64,000 nt of DNA from Triatoma infestans (lineage: Eukaryota; Arthropoda; Insecta; Hemiptera; Reduviidae). The notes below the pieces were generated by a model, which worked only from the letters and a program-made list of their open reading frames with translations, did no database searches and had not been told where the DNA came from. Location of the stretch: assembly GCA_011037195.1 (NCBI GenBank), contig JAAEAF010006643.1:31319-95318 (forward strand). The letters are read 5' to 3'. The position numbers and the translations under genes are program-made. Of the stretch, positions 1-9,870 are shown piece after piece; within the stretch, counting starts at the first letter, position 1, and every line of letters starts with the position of its first letter.

Positions 1-108
1 TTAGGAGTTCCTGAGCATATTCAATCTGGCGAACGTAAGACTTGTAAGCGTTAACAAGGTCTTGTGTTGCTCCCCATGTTGTTGCAGTCAAGTTCCTTAG
101 TAAATTAT
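1..108 (-). pseudogene. Non-LTR retrotransposon reverse-transcriptase C-terminal fragment
   Basis: The minus strand is open from about 108 to the window edge. It contains LLRNLTATTWGAT followed by a tyrosine-rich stretch ending in IEYAQELL. Jockey/I-type non-LTR polymerases carry a similar block (KL-x-TTWGA, then a run of Y and V with a 'YV-P-EYG' pattern) just after the RT domain and before RNase H. Here the expected 'LEYGSPVW' block is degraded and the fragment is cut by the window edge. Family placement is from memory of the motif. No other coding feature is seen nearby. Confidence 0.45.
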
Positions 109-109
109 G

Positions 110-544
110 CTTTTTTTACCTTTCAAAAAATGTTTTGCTCAGGACAATCTCGAATCCAGAATGACCCAATGCATAGCTACATTCGGACGGATTACGAATT
201 CTGTATTATATTCCAGTTGGATATCATGCTTTATGGTTGATAGCATAGAAGTTGATATTCAGTTTTTTGGGGTTTTTAGGGTTGATTGGGCTCTCTCTTA
301 TTCCTGTTATTACAATTATTTAGAAAATTACCGTTTGTTTTTAAACTTCGTATCTTATTTATTTGTTTTAACATAAATTTAGAAATGGTGAGGAGATAAG
401 TAGAGAAGTGATAAGTAGAGAATGGTGAGGAGATAAGTAGAGAAGTGGGCCACTGAAGCCACAAGAGCGCTCTAATAACATTGAACCAAACCAAACAGTT
501 GAAATTTAGCGCCACAAATTACGCAAAATTATTTATTTTTTTTA
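110..544. other. No gene seen; short direct repeat
   Basis: AT-rich sequence without a supportable gene. A short unit, GGTGAGGAGATAAGTAGAGA, is duplicated around 386-443. Confidence 0.5.
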
Positions 545-1150
545 ATGTTTCAAAAGTGATAGGGGTATATCTGTGTTAGTATTCTAAGTTTACTGGAAAT
601 CTTTAGAGAAAATTCCAAATACTTATAGGGTAAAGCGGCACTTCCAGTATTCCGATTTTCTTCAGATTTTGAATTCTAGCAATGCTTGTAATGTACATGA
701 ATTTTACAGGTGTAAACCACTACATTATACTGGAGTGGTAATTCAGAGGAAAGCCTAGCGCTACAAATATAGCGCAAAAAACAAATATAGAATCCCAAAA
801 AATAAATATTCCCGGGAAACGTTTCAAATAAAAGTGATAAGGATTTTTGTGTGTAGAAAGTATTTGAAGTTAAAAGGAAATCGTTGGGACCATTTTCAAG
901 AAATCGCGAAAAACTGTAAAAAGCATTTAATAAAGTTGCATTTTGTCCAAATTCTCTGTCAGAGGCGGTAATAATACGCATACGACAACTTCCTGCGATT
1001 TTCTGTTTTTGGGATATTTTGTTCACACATACCACATATACGCTAAAAACATGTATTTTCGTACTCGAGCACCTCAAAACATGTATTTCCGGTAAAAACT
1101 CGATAACGAAAATTTGATACGATTACAATACTTCCTCTTAGCAGCTGTAA
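545..1150 (+). repeat. Partial copy of the ~1-kb interspersed repeat (family IR1), forward
   Basis: It contains the family's diagnostic blocks in order: TTTCAAATAAAAGTGAT, 'aatcgttgg..ccattttcaagaaatcgcgaaaaa', 'ttttgttcaca', 'ctaaaaaca', 'tatttccggt..aaaactcgat' and 'gattacaatacttcctctta'. It is diverged from the intact copies at 37924-38892 and 59209-60188. The next copy (1155-1640) lies in the opposite orientation, so the two right ends face each other. Confidence 0.7.
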
Positions 1151-1154
1151 AAGC

Positions 1155-1640
1155 TTATAGTTTTACTTTCTCTATTGAAATCGTGTCAAATTTTCGATAT
1201 CGAGTTTTCACTGAAAATATCCGTTTTTAAAGGTCCCTTGAATCCAAAAAGTGGTTTTTAGAAATTGGTCTGTGTATGTTTGAACGTGAACAGCATAGAT
1301 CAAAAGAAAGTTGAATCTTGATATTCCGATTAGGTATCACAATGGGATCTAATAGTACGTATCTGTCAAAATTCCTCAACCGGAAGTACTACTTTACTAG
1401 TTTTTTTTTTTTTTACTTTTTTGCAATTTTCTCAAAAATGGCTCCGACGATTTTCTTTAAACTTGCTATATCACTGCACATACAAAGCGCTTCAACTTCT
1501 ATTTGAAACATTTTCTGGAAAAATTCATTTAAGGGCACTTTTTGGGGAGGTGTAGGGTCAGGTTTTCATCTAAAGTGCTTTTTCAGTTTATTGGACAATT
1601 CTTCATCTAAGATATGTTGTTGAAATTCCGAGTTTGACAA
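1155..1640 (-). repeat. Partial copy of IR1, reverse
   Basis: The reverse complement of the family. It begins 'tttactttctct', then 'gtgtcaaattttcgatatcgagttttcac', 'gatattccgattaggtatcacaatggga', 'cctcaaccggaag', 'ttctcaaaaatggctccgacgattttcttt' and ends near the 'aaagtgctttttcagttta' block. It forms an inverted pair with the preceding copy. Confidence 0.75.
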
Positions 1641-1649
1641 AAATGACCT

Positions 1650-2660
1650 CTACGACTAGAGATCTTGGATACAAATTGTTCTTAAGGGAGCTTCTATCAC
1701 GAAAGTGATCTTTTGTCACTTAGTATTGATTCGTTTTTTTTTTTTATATATATATATACACAAAAAAGTGAGGCAACCATTTCCAATATCTTTACTAAAA
1801 TTTAGGCGTTTAGGCAACCTGGAACTTTTGATGTAGTCCAACCAGAGAAATGTTGGAAGCAACGAATTTTGTTAAAAAGAAAAAATATAGTTCGTGTGAA
1901 CAGTTGTGTAATGACTTTAAAAGGCAGTTAAAAATGTAACAACAATTCTATTTCTCAATTTGCAAAATTAGTATACCATATTCTATTTTAACATATCAAG
2001 TGCTAAAATAATTACAACAAACTCTTTATAGTTGCGGCAATTTCTGCTTTTACGAGTTATTTTATTATTAACTCTTTTGTTAGTAAGTTTTTAAATTTAG
2101 TTAATTGGTAAGTGAATGAAAATGGAGTCTGATAAGAGTCCTGTTTTCTGACTACGATTTCCAGTTTCATTTCAGTATCATAGAGAGTGGCTCCTATTAC
2201 GGTTTGGATGTGTGGTATGAAAATTTATTGTTGTACTTTTAATGAAATCTTCTATGGTTTGAATTTGAAATTCTTTCCATATAAACTGCGTTAATTGCGC
2301 TGTAAAATTTTTTTTGAGTCAGTCGTATACTTTGTTAATGTTCATCTTGGCAGGCATATGTTATGATCCGCCTGATAAATGTTTTGTACATTAACTTGAT
2401 GCATTATTGTTTTTAATGGTATATTTCTGTTTATAAGAGGATGTCATTATTTAAGTCATGAATAGGCTTGTTAATTTCAGGTTCGTATGGCAGTTCCATC
2501 TTACTTTAATGTCGAAGAGAAGTCCAGGTGTTGAATGGCGATCAATGTTTCATCAGCGTCCATTGAGTAATTACATAATTCAATAAATTTACGCCAGTAT
2601 ATTTTTTTTTAGTAACATATTTAAAGAAATTATAATGAGAAATTCCTTACATCATAATTT
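1650..2660. other. Intergenic / probable 3' flank of the CRYL1-type gene
   Basis: AT-rich with homopolymer runs. The part next to 2666 is likely to be the 3' UTR of the minus-strand dehydrogenase gene. I see no well-placed AATAAA on the minus strand; an ATTAAA variant lies near 2504. No other gene is supported. Confidence 0.35.
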
Positions 2661-2665
2661 GATTT

Positions 2666-2871
2666 TTAAATGTTTTTCTTCAGCTGCGATAATTGCATTA
2701 AACAATTATCTCTCCAAGCACGTCTCTCTTGTAATTTATTTAAAGGTACTTTGGCAATTAGCTGATTATTCATTTCTTTTACTAGAGGACCTTCAAATTT
2801 CGGAGGTGGAGGCATAGTTTTACATACGTTATACATTGAATTTGAATATCGGTCGCAATAGTCTGCCATAC
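2666..2871 (-). CDS. CRYL1: CRYL1-type gene, exon 6 (terminal)
   Basis: Residues 246-313 and the stop, acceptor ATTATAG. It contains [18 protein letters not shown] and the [17 protein letters not shown] tail, which matches the family's C-terminus. Confidence 0.92.
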
Positions 2872-4184
2872 CTATAATGAAAAGAGATTCAATACAGAGA
2901 ACACAGTCAATATTTACATAATATCTAGGAAGAAAAATGATGCTGCTGTTGAAATCAACAAAAACATACCTTCCGCATTTAAATGGGCTGTTTCAAGAGG
3001 ACCTAAGAAAGCGTATCGCAAACCCAAACCTTCAGTCATAACTTTATCAATATCTTCCACATTTAACACACCATCATTTAGTAAGTTCCAACATTCATTT
3101 AGTATTACATATCTGGAAATCAATTATTTCTTTTTAAAATATTGATGGAATGAAGATAGAGTATTATAGTTTCGAGTTGGGTAGCTCACTGTATTCTATT
3201 TAAAGCGAATCCTGGTATCTCTTTGTTCAGTAATATAGAAGACTGTCCAATTTTCTGCATGATCTGTTCTGTTTTTAAAGCAACACTGTGATCGGTCCAA
3301 GGAGCTGGGACTACTTCCACCAAAGGCACATAATAAGGTGGATTTACCTGCAAAATAAAAATATGTTTTTTATATTTCTAATTTACGATTTTCCAAAAGA
3401 AGAAAAAGAAAAAGTATCTTACTGGATGAGCGACAATGACATTGTTTTTATGTTTTAAACCTTCCGAAAAAAAAGATGGCATAAATGTCGACGTAGAACT
3501 TGCTAGTATCGTTTTGTCATCAACAATTTTATCAATTCTTTCGAATAATTCCTTTTTCATATCTAAATTTTCTGGTATACATTCTTGTATATAGATAGCA
3601 CCTTTTAAACAATCTTCTAAACTGCTTGTACCTAATACAGAATTTGTTTTATTTTTTAAATTTAAGAGGCGTCAACATCTATAATCTTTATTTACGCCCA
3701 GAGCCATCTCAGTGCACTGCCGGCCTCCGGAGAGTGTTCTCTCGTTATAGACAACACTGCCCATCTCCGGACAGTGAGCTGTATATGCTTCTAAGTAAAG
3801 AAAAACTAAGGATAGCAGTTTTATTTGTTATTCTTAAACGTAACAGATTTATGATTTTGTAACTTTAAAATACCAGATATCAGTGCGAACTGTTGCTCAG
3901 CCGATAATTTCCCACGTAATAAGTTATTTTTCTCTAAAGATAACATTTGTTGTTTGATATCAGTTTTGGCATTTTCCATCTGTTGATGTATCACATCGTA
4001 AATTGTAACGTTGTATCCAGCACTTGCAAAGAGCATCGCCCAACTCCGGCCTATCAATCCACTAGTCCCAAAATTTATAGTTTTAATTAATTATTCCTGT
4101 AAGATGCAGCCCACACCACAGATGTATATATTTAAAAACTATTTACCTTCCAATAATTCCAATTTTGTCTTTTTTAGATGACAT
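2666..4184 (-). CDS. CRYL1: Lambda-crystallin / L-gulonate 3-dehydrogenase, six exons, 313 aa
   Basis: NAD-dependent L-3-hydroxyacid dehydrogenase of the 3-hydroxyacyl-CoA dehydrogenase superfamily. In vertebrates this protein oxidises L-gulonate to 3-dehydro-L-gulonate in the cytosolic uronate pathway. Exons (minus strand): 4184-4147, 4061-3874, 3631-3423, 3347-3190, 3112-2970, 2871-2666. All introns are GT-AG and the frame is kept (942 nt, 313 aa plus stop; the vertebrate protein is about 319 aa). Seen in the sequence: Rossmann motif G12-S-G14-L-I-G17 built across the exon 1/2 junction; acidic YDV at the end of the second strand; S123 in the SSTS block; catalytic H144 in AHPVNPPYY; N195 in GFALNRIQ; and the C-terminal [21 protein letters not shown] block (exon 5) followed by ADYCDRYS. 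The start at 4184 is the first ATG, followed by a short lysine-rich leader as is usual in this family. There is no signal peptide or membrane segment. Intron 2 carries a SINE. I see no frameshift or lost catalytic residue, so the gene looks functional. Confidence 0.95.
2970..3112 (-). CDS. CRYL1: CRYL1-type gene, exon 5
   Basis: Residues 198-245, acceptor TTTCCAG, donor AAG|GTATGT. It carries the C-terminal domain signature with [14 protein letters not shown] and HLNAEG. Confidence 0.92.
3190..3347 (-). CDS. CRYL1: CRYL1-type gene, exon 4
   Basis: Residues 146-197, acceptor TTTTGCAG, donor ACA|GTGAGC. It begins [14 protein letters not shown] and ends with GFALNRIQ, which contains the active-site Asn. 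Confidence 0.92.
3423..3631 (-). CDS. CRYL1: CRYL1-type gene, exon 3
   Basis: Residues 76-145, from TATTAG|G to CCA|GTAAGA. It carries IQECIPE, the SSTS active-site serine block and the catalytic His in IVAHP. Confidence 0.92.
3655..3822 (-). mobile_element. tRNA-derived SINE body, 5'-truncated, in CRYL1 intron 2
   Basis: The reverse complement matches the body of the SINE at 11505-11740: 'ccttag..tttt', 'acagctcactgtccgg', 'gttgtct', 'aacg.gagaacact', 'ccggaggccg', 'gcactgaga.ggctc.gggcg' and an A-rich end. The tRNA-like head with A and B boxes is missing. It fills most of the 242-bp intron and is in the same orientation as the gene. Confidence 0.75.
3874..4061 (-). CDS. CRYL1: CRYL1-type gene, exon 2
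   Basis: Residues 13-75. The acceptor GGGACTAG precedes it; the donor is CTG|GTATTT. It holds [19 protein letters not shown] and the YDV acidic residue of the NAD site. Confidence 0.9.
4147..4184 (-). CDS. CRYL1: CRYL1-type gene, exon 1
   Basis: Start codon and residues 1-12. It ends in the middle of codon 13 at the donor AAG|GTAAAT. It supplies the first glycine of the GxGxxG motif. Confidence 0.9.
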
Positions 4185-4816
4185 TTTGATATTAACTGAG
4201 AATTAGAATGTAATAGACTATGCTTGTGTGTTGCAACATAGTAGGTTATGTAACAATCAACAGATAATTATCTGATTAGGTCCATTAAAGAAATGCCCTG
4301 TAAAAGATACCGATATAGTAATGAGAGAAAAAAAAGAAGTTGAAAAAAAACGGGAGGCAGTTAATGTTTACTTTCATAAAGCACTACAGTTACTCTTTCT
4401 ATTCACTGCAGAATTATAAAATATTGGGTGTGAGTATACTATTCAATTTATCATCATAGCATTCAAGCAGCCATCATAACATTCAACCTTATTAATCAGC
4501 AGGTTAAAATATATAATGTAACAACAGCCTACCTTTCCTTGCGATGCTCCAGACATCAATTCAAGTATCGATTACATTTACATCACTTATATTTTGTCGA
4601 TCATCGACAAAACACGAAATGTCTCAATAGAAAGTTAAACTTAAACTTTAAATATATTTGCTTTCTATGTTTTTCTTATTTTTGTGCAATATTTTTAAGC
4701 CTTTAGAATATTAAGATGCCAAAATTTTAAAATTATAGATACAGTTTTGATACAATGGCAATTCATATTGAGTTTTATATTACTTGTTTATACTACGACT
4801 TTTATATTATCAAATA
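4185..4816. promoter_or_regulatory. Upstream flank of the CRYL1-type gene
   Basis: About 630 bases between the first ATG of the minus-strand gene and the mariner element. It must hold the promoter and 5' UTR, but I can name no convincing TATA box or initiator. Confidence 0.3.
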
Positions 4817-5022
4817 CGAGGCCAGTAAGTAAGTGTACTGAGGCTCTCACGGTCGGAGGGATTTTGTTTACGACATGTTGGCTACACTGTCGTGAAGCCT
4901 GATTCCTCCCCTCCGCAACGAGACCGTTCGAGGTCAGTACGTTGAGAACTGTCGACGCGACAATACGTTTCGTGAAAAATTTCAATCCAATCTCCCGCCA
5001 AGTGTGAAATATACGGCGTCAT

Positions 5023-5403
5023 TTGTTATCTCGTTTGGAAGGGAAAACTCCGGTTGAGGTTTATAATGAGGTAAAAACTGCATATGGTGATAAAGCTATG
5101 AATCGTACGAGTGTGTTCAAGTGGTGTCGCGAGTTTAAAAACGGTCGTACGTCTGTGCATGATGATCAGAGGAGCGGAAGACCTTCAATTGTGACTGACG
5201 AAATTGTGGAAAAAATCGAAAATGCGCTCCGTGACGATCGCAGATTGACTGTGGATGAACTTTCTGCGATGTTTCCGCAAATCTCCAGATCTCTGCTACA
5301 CGAAACCATCACAGAAACCCTCGAATATCGGAAACTGTCCGCGAGTGTGAGAAGTGGGACGAACGGGTTGGCGGAAACTTTCGAGGAAGGCATCAAAAAT
5401 TAA
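5023..5403 (+). pseudogene. Mariner transposase, N-terminal DNA-binding part only
   Basis: The 126-codon frame reads LEGKTPVEVYNEVKTAYGD, then SVFKWCREFKNGRTSVHDD and RSGRPS, which is the classical mariner HTH region. A second helix block follows (LTVDELSAMFPQISRSLLHE) and then YRKLSA, after which homology ends. Normal transposases continue WVP-x-LT into the D,D34D catalytic domain; here the sequence becomes unrelated and stops. Upstream, the start region is shifted by a single missing T in a CTCGTTTGGAAGG stretch near 5032, so the true N-terminus is out of frame. The frame starts on a TTG, not an ATG. This is a pseudogene of a family often annotated as SETMAR-like. Confidence 0.85.
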
Positions 5404-5944
5404 TCACCCCGGTTCACCACCTGCATTGAGAGGAACTGGCGAAAAATAGCTTACATATGTATCCATTCCCCAGGTAATTTTTTTGGTTCAATTACCAAAA
5501 TGGTAATTATTTAGTTTAGTGCCCCCAATATGGCCGACCACTAGATACAGTAACCTTCTCACTCCCACTCTTCTGTCACAGTCACTATGAAATCCATGAC
5601 ATCGATAGTATCGATTTAACCATCTATCTTTTTACAGCCATGAAAGTAATAGTATACAGATAATGACAGCTATATTAATACAGTAGTCAGAATGTACATT
5701 CTGTGCATAATCTATACCTACATGTACTTCTTTTTGACCAAGTCTATATGAAATATATTTGGCACAATTAGCTACTTGCTATTAAACAGTAGCATTTGCT
5801 GTATCTAAAGAAATTTAGTAGAATAATGTAAATATCACAAAGTACCAACTTGTTGCGAATTTCGTATTCATACACACTACATATACTCATTCATTCTCCA
5901 ATAATTGTTTACTATTTCATCAGACATTCACTTGTCAAATTACA

Positions 5945-6355
5945 TTGAGTTTAATGTTTTCTATCATTTTTGGTGGGTCTAATTTAAATTTAAACGTGAA
6001 AATGCGAAGAGGTAAAGACACGAGTAGTGAAATTCGTAAAATCAGAATTGAAAATAGGAAAAGAGGGAAAAGTTTGCGTGAAATTGAAAAATTAATAAAT
6101 AAAAGCCATGCTATAGTACAAAGGATTATTAACCGATACAGAAATGAAAACAGAATTGAAAATAAGGCATGAAATTTAAATAGAAGGTTGCTCAGTAATA
6201 ATGATGAACAATTCCTAGTAAGAAAAGTGCAAGAAAATCCTAAAATAAGTGCCCCAAGCTTAGCTGTGGAGATGAGTTTTAGGTTGGGAAGGAATATTAA
6301 TCCTGTGACTCTTCGTAGAGCCTTCAAAAGAAATTCGTTTTATCCAGCACATTAT
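5945..6355 (+). pseudogene. Tc1-like transposase, N-terminal HTH fragment with internal stop
   Basis: The frame contains RGKDTSSEIRKIRIENRKRG, KSLREIEKLINKS, then VQRIINRYRNENRIENKA, a typical paired-type HTH with a GRPS-less linker. It then reaches a stop at about 6170. The same frame resumes with RRLLSNNDEQFLVRKVQEN, KISAPSLAVEMS and a NPVTLRRAFKRNSFY block, the second HTH. The catalytic DDE domain is absent: sequence beyond 6350 is an inverted copy of the left arm. A related copy is at 9347-9598. Confidence 0.82.
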
Positions 6356-6987
6356 GACTACTGTATGAATATGACTGTCATTAACAGTATTTATTCCTTT
6401 CTTCTTACAACAATTTCCACGCCACCTTGCGGTACGTGCCTGGCGCGCTTCGCTTTGTTATTAGGTGAGCGATCACCAGGGTATATGAGCTATTTAATAA
6501 TTACAATCATTCATCAGTTAAAAATTAGGGATTCCAAGTTAATCTATTTTGGGTTTTACTTTCGTAACTCATTTCTCCTAGTTACACTATGACAAATGAG
6601 CTTATATTCTTTTTTTACAATTAAGCAACAATTACAATTTGGAAAATTTTTTTTTAAATGGAGTTTAAAACATTCTACATCTATTTTTGGGATTTTAATT
6701 TATTTGCAAAGATGGCCAGAAGGCCACGTTTTTTCAACCAGTAAACACCCGTGCCTCTGCAAAAACGCGATGACTTCCGATTATCCGGGGACATACGAAA
6801 AGCTTTAGCTAATTTGTATTCACAGTTATCGCACATTTGTTTATTGTATATGAAAAGAAATACCATTGAAAGAAAAACAGGAAGGTATAAATGTAAAATA
6901 ATCAGATAAAAGTAAAATGTAAGGTATAAAGGAGAACTGTAAAAATTTGCCTGCAAGTGTATTAGAGCTCTGTACAATCTGCACTGA

Positions 6988-7191
6988 TAGCAGAGTGACC
7001 GTTAACGGCAAAATTTTTGATTTCCTCTTGTATATGTGTGTGTGAGATTTTCAAAATCAAAAGTGGGGGTAGTGTGCAAAGAGAAAATTATAGCAGACTG
7101 ACCGTTAACGGCTAATATTTTGATTTCCTTTTGTATGTGTGTGTGAGATTTCCATGTTCCACAGTGGGGGTAGTGTGCAAAGATGAAATTA
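6988..7191. repeat. Tandem duplication, 103-bp period
   Basis: Two units start TAGCAGAGTGACCGTTAACGG (6988) and TAGCAGACTGACCGTTAACGG (7091). Each continues with 'gatttcc..ttgtat', a GT run, 'gagattt' and AGTGGGGGTAGTGTGCAAAGA. They lie inside the Tc1-like element. Confidence 0.85.
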
Positions 7192-7493
7192 AAAGAAATA
7201 AAATAAAAAACATGAACATATTTTGTTTACTTGAAATAACTGCTTTTATTAGGGCCCCCCAAAAAAAATAAATAGCGAAAAGTGGAAATTAAAGTGACAC
7301 ATATAATAGGAAAAGAAATCGATATTTGTATAATCGGAAGAATGAAGGCAGCATGTGAATGTAAGAAGAGTGGGAGTGAGAAGGTTACTGTATCTAGTGG
7401 TCGGCCATATTGGGGGCACTAAACTAAATAATTACCAAAAATTTTTGTAACCTACAAAAATTCAGTACACTTACTTACTGGACATTCCCCGTA

Positions 7494-8374
7494 ATAGATT
7501 ACATTATATAATAATATTTTTATATTTATTTAATAGATTTCTTTCTAGAAATACAATCATTTAAAGTTTTACTGTTAATTCAGAATTTAACTACAATTTT
7601 TCATTGATAAAGGCACAAAAAATATTGACTATTTTACAAAAACCTTCATTTTTACAAAACAACTCTTTATAATTATCAATTATCTTTAAAAGAAAGACAA
7701 AACAAAGGAAACTCTGAACAGTTAGTAATAAGGCAATTTTTTTTTATTTATCCTTGTTTAATTTTCCTTGTATCCTTGTTTTTTATTTAATTTTTTATTT
7801 GCCTTGTTTATCTGTTTTTGTTTTTTTTCTAAACACAGCCCCATAAAACGGACGTTACACCTAATTGACTCCAGGACATGAAGTTTTATCGAGTGTTCTG
7901 AATAACTGACATATAAGTATCATAAGTTGATATATAAGTATTGATTATAATATGGTGCCAATGAATAGATATTTCTAACTTGTTAACACTAATTTTTGAG
8001 GTTGGAGAAGGAGTTAAAATTCAAATATCGAATGTTTCAATGAATTAGTGCAGTTATTGCAGTTGATTTTATATACAAGTTGTTTATTTGTTGTATGTAA
8101 GTTTCTTCATTTCGCCACTATCCTTCTGTTACAACGCCTTCATTTTCTCTGTCAAATCTGCACTGGTTGCATAAAAGTTATTGGTGGATACGCGAGTCAT
8201 CAAGAAATTATGCAGAGCCATATTGCCAAAACCACTGTTGTAGTTTTGTCAGGCCTCAATTCAATTTGATTTCGCAAAACTTTAAATCGAGTTGAAATAA
8301 TTCCAAACTGACACATTCTCAGTTTTTTCACATACATCTTTCCCGTGAAAGCCTGTAATTAAAAATTCTTTCTG
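7494..8374. other. No gene seen
   Basis: AT-rich, with T-rich runs near 7738-7830. Open frames here are short and composition-driven. Confidence 0.4.
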
Positions 8375-8468
8375 AACCTTCCAGATTTTTCTGTGAACAG
8401 AGCTTTAGTGTGCAACGCCTCAACCTTCCAGATTTTTCTGTGAACAGAGCTTTAGTGTGCAACGCCTC
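8375..8468. repeat. 47-bp perfect tandem duplication
   Basis: The unit starts AACCTTCCAGATTTTTCTGT and ends ACGCCTC. It occupies 8375-8421 and is repeated exactly at 8422-8468. Perfect identity suggests a recent event or an assembly artefact. Confidence 0.9.
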
Positions 8469-8512
8469 ATGGCTTATAGGGTCTGAATCATAGTGATGGA
8501 ATTAAAAGCTGC

Positions 8513-8578
8513 TGTATATATATATATATGCACAACACACACTCACACAAACACGCATACTCTCACAAACACACACAC
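8513..8578. repeat. Microsatellite (TA)n followed by (AC)n-rich
   Basis: 'gtatatatatatatat' followed by several CACACA runs broken by TC. Confidence 0.8.
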
Positions 8579-8616
8579 AACTAATATTCATTATATTAAT
8601 ACAATTTATTTTTACA

Positions 8617-8835
8617 GGAAATACCAAATCTGGAAATAGTAGATTCCCAACCTTCATATGCATTAAAGAGGAAGCAGAATAGCAGTGAAAATGAGAGCGA
8701 GGAGAAATTAAAAACAAAAAAAAATAACCCTCAATATGGTTATGAACAATGCACAAGTCTACTGATTCAAAGCAGGTTTCGGGGGACAATATTGCCGATA
8801 AGTGAGGAGGTTGTTACACTAAATTGTCTCATTTA
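8617..8835 (+). CDS. Possible orphan exon, 72 codons
   Basis: A strong 3' splice-site context (TTTATTTTTACAG|G) is followed by an open frame to a TAG at 8833-8835. It reads EIPNLEIVDSQPSYALKRKQ, then a charged S/E/K-rich stretch, then NPQYGYEQCTSLLIQSRFRG and ISEEVVTLNCLI. The composition (a nuclear-localisation-like KRK and KTKK, and mixed residues) looks more protein-like than the surrounding AT-rich frames. I do not recognise it and see no upstream partner exon, so it may be a pseudo-exon or transposon piece. Confidence 0.3.
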
Positions 8836-9179
8836 GTGTATACATACTCAGGTGCCCCGGCTGAACTACAATGGAGACGGGCTGGGTTCTAGCCAAATTG
8901 ATTGATTATTCGGCTCAATTACTTTATTCTAATAAGAATGTCAAATATCATTTTTTTATGCAATTATGGTCATTTAAAAAGAATATCAAATAGATAATCT
9001 TAAATCTATTTTTTGAAATAATTCGTTAAATTCTATTAATACTTTAATTATGTTCAGTTCTATCGTTCTATGTATATATTACATTAATTCAAAAAATAAT
9101 GTTATATCTTTTATGGTGGGGGCGGGTAGATTGAAAATGTGCGCGATCGTAAAGACCTTTCTGATTAACCTATCCGGTA

Positions 9180-9870
9180 AACAACATTAATGCTATTTAA
9201 TGTACAGTTAGTGACAGTCTTATTCATACAGTAGTCATAACAGTATGTGCATATGTTTGCTACAGTACATGTACTTTTTTTTACCAACTTTATATTAAAT
9301 ATATTTGGCACAATTAGCTACTTGCTACTTATTTTAGGATTTTCTTTCACTTTCTTACTAGGATTCGTATATCATAATCACTGGTAACAAGGCTTCTATT
9401 TATTAATTTTCCTATTTCACGCAAACTTTTTCCTCTTTGCCAATTTTCAATTATGATTTTACGAATTTCACTACTCGTGTCTTTACCTCTTCCCATTTTC
9501 ACTTTTAAATACAAATTAGACCCATCAAAAATGGTAGAAAACATTAAACTGAATGTAATTTGACCAATGAATATCTTTAGAGATGAAATAGTAAGCAATT
9601 ATTAGAGAATGAATGAGTATATGTAGTGTGTATGAATACGAAGGTCGCATCAGTTTATTACTTTGTTTTAGATATTTATATTATTCTAATAAATTTCTTT
9701 AGATAAAGCAAATGTTACTGTTTTGTAGCAAGCAGGTAATTCTGCCAAATGTATTTCATATAAAATTAGTAAAAAAAAAAAAAATACATGTACCTTATAC
9801 ATTATGCACATATGTTCATTATGACTACTGCATGAATATGACTGTCATTAACTGTATGTTTTTTACTCAA
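9180..9870 (-). mobile_element. Second Tc1-like copy, deletion derivative, reverse orientation
   Basis: Read on the minus strand, 9870-9600 matches the left arm of the element at 5640-5890 ('attcatacagtagtc', 'ggcacaattagctacttgct', 'cacactacatatactcattcattctc'). Then comes the transposase start (9540-9360), then 9340-9185, the same arm inverted. This confirms that the family has long inverted internal arms. Intact terminal repeats were not found. Confidence 0.75.
9347..9541 (-). pseudogene. Tc1-like transposase HTH remnant
   Basis: The minus strand reads MGRGKDTSSEIRKIIIENWQ and RGKSLREIGKLINRS, nearly identical to the frame at 6002-6100. It then becomes unrelated, so only the first HTH survives. 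Residues upstream of the MGRG also match the other copy, which shows the ATG is probably at MGRGKD. Confidence 0.8.

Larger units (their letters stand above)
5506..7432 (+). mobile_element. Tc1-like element with 69-bp perfect terminal inverted repeats
   Basis: 5506-5574 is an exact inverted copy of 7364-7432 (ATTATTTAGTTTAGTG, a C run, ATATGGCCGACC and so on). TA lies at both borders (5504-5505 and 7433-7434), as expected for Tc1/mariner integration. The element also has longer internal inverted arms: 5640-5720 is complementary to about 6345-6400. The transposase is limited to HTH pieces at 5945-6355. The 3' half (6400-7360) is unrelated filler with a 103-bp tandem duplication. Confidence 0.88.
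4817..7491 (+). mobile_element. Mariner-family element, internally deleted and interrupted by a Tc1-like element
   Basis: The ends carry inverted repeats: CCAGTAAGTAAGTGTACTGA at 4822-4841 and its complement at 7462-7481. Each is flanked outward by a G/C-rich block and a TA dinucleotide (4815-4816 and 7492-7493). The left terminal repeat has a small deletion relative to the right. Only 4817-5505 and 7433-7491 are mariner sequence (about 750 bp); the middle is the inserted Tc1-like element 5506-7432. The remaining coding part is the N-terminal helix-turn-helix region of the transposase; the catalytic domain is gone, so the copy is dead. Confidence 0.85.

Noticed and set aside
3626..3862. A plus-strand frame of 78 codons
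   Set aside because: It lies across the SINE in intron 2 and exon 2 of the dehydrogenase gene on the other strand.
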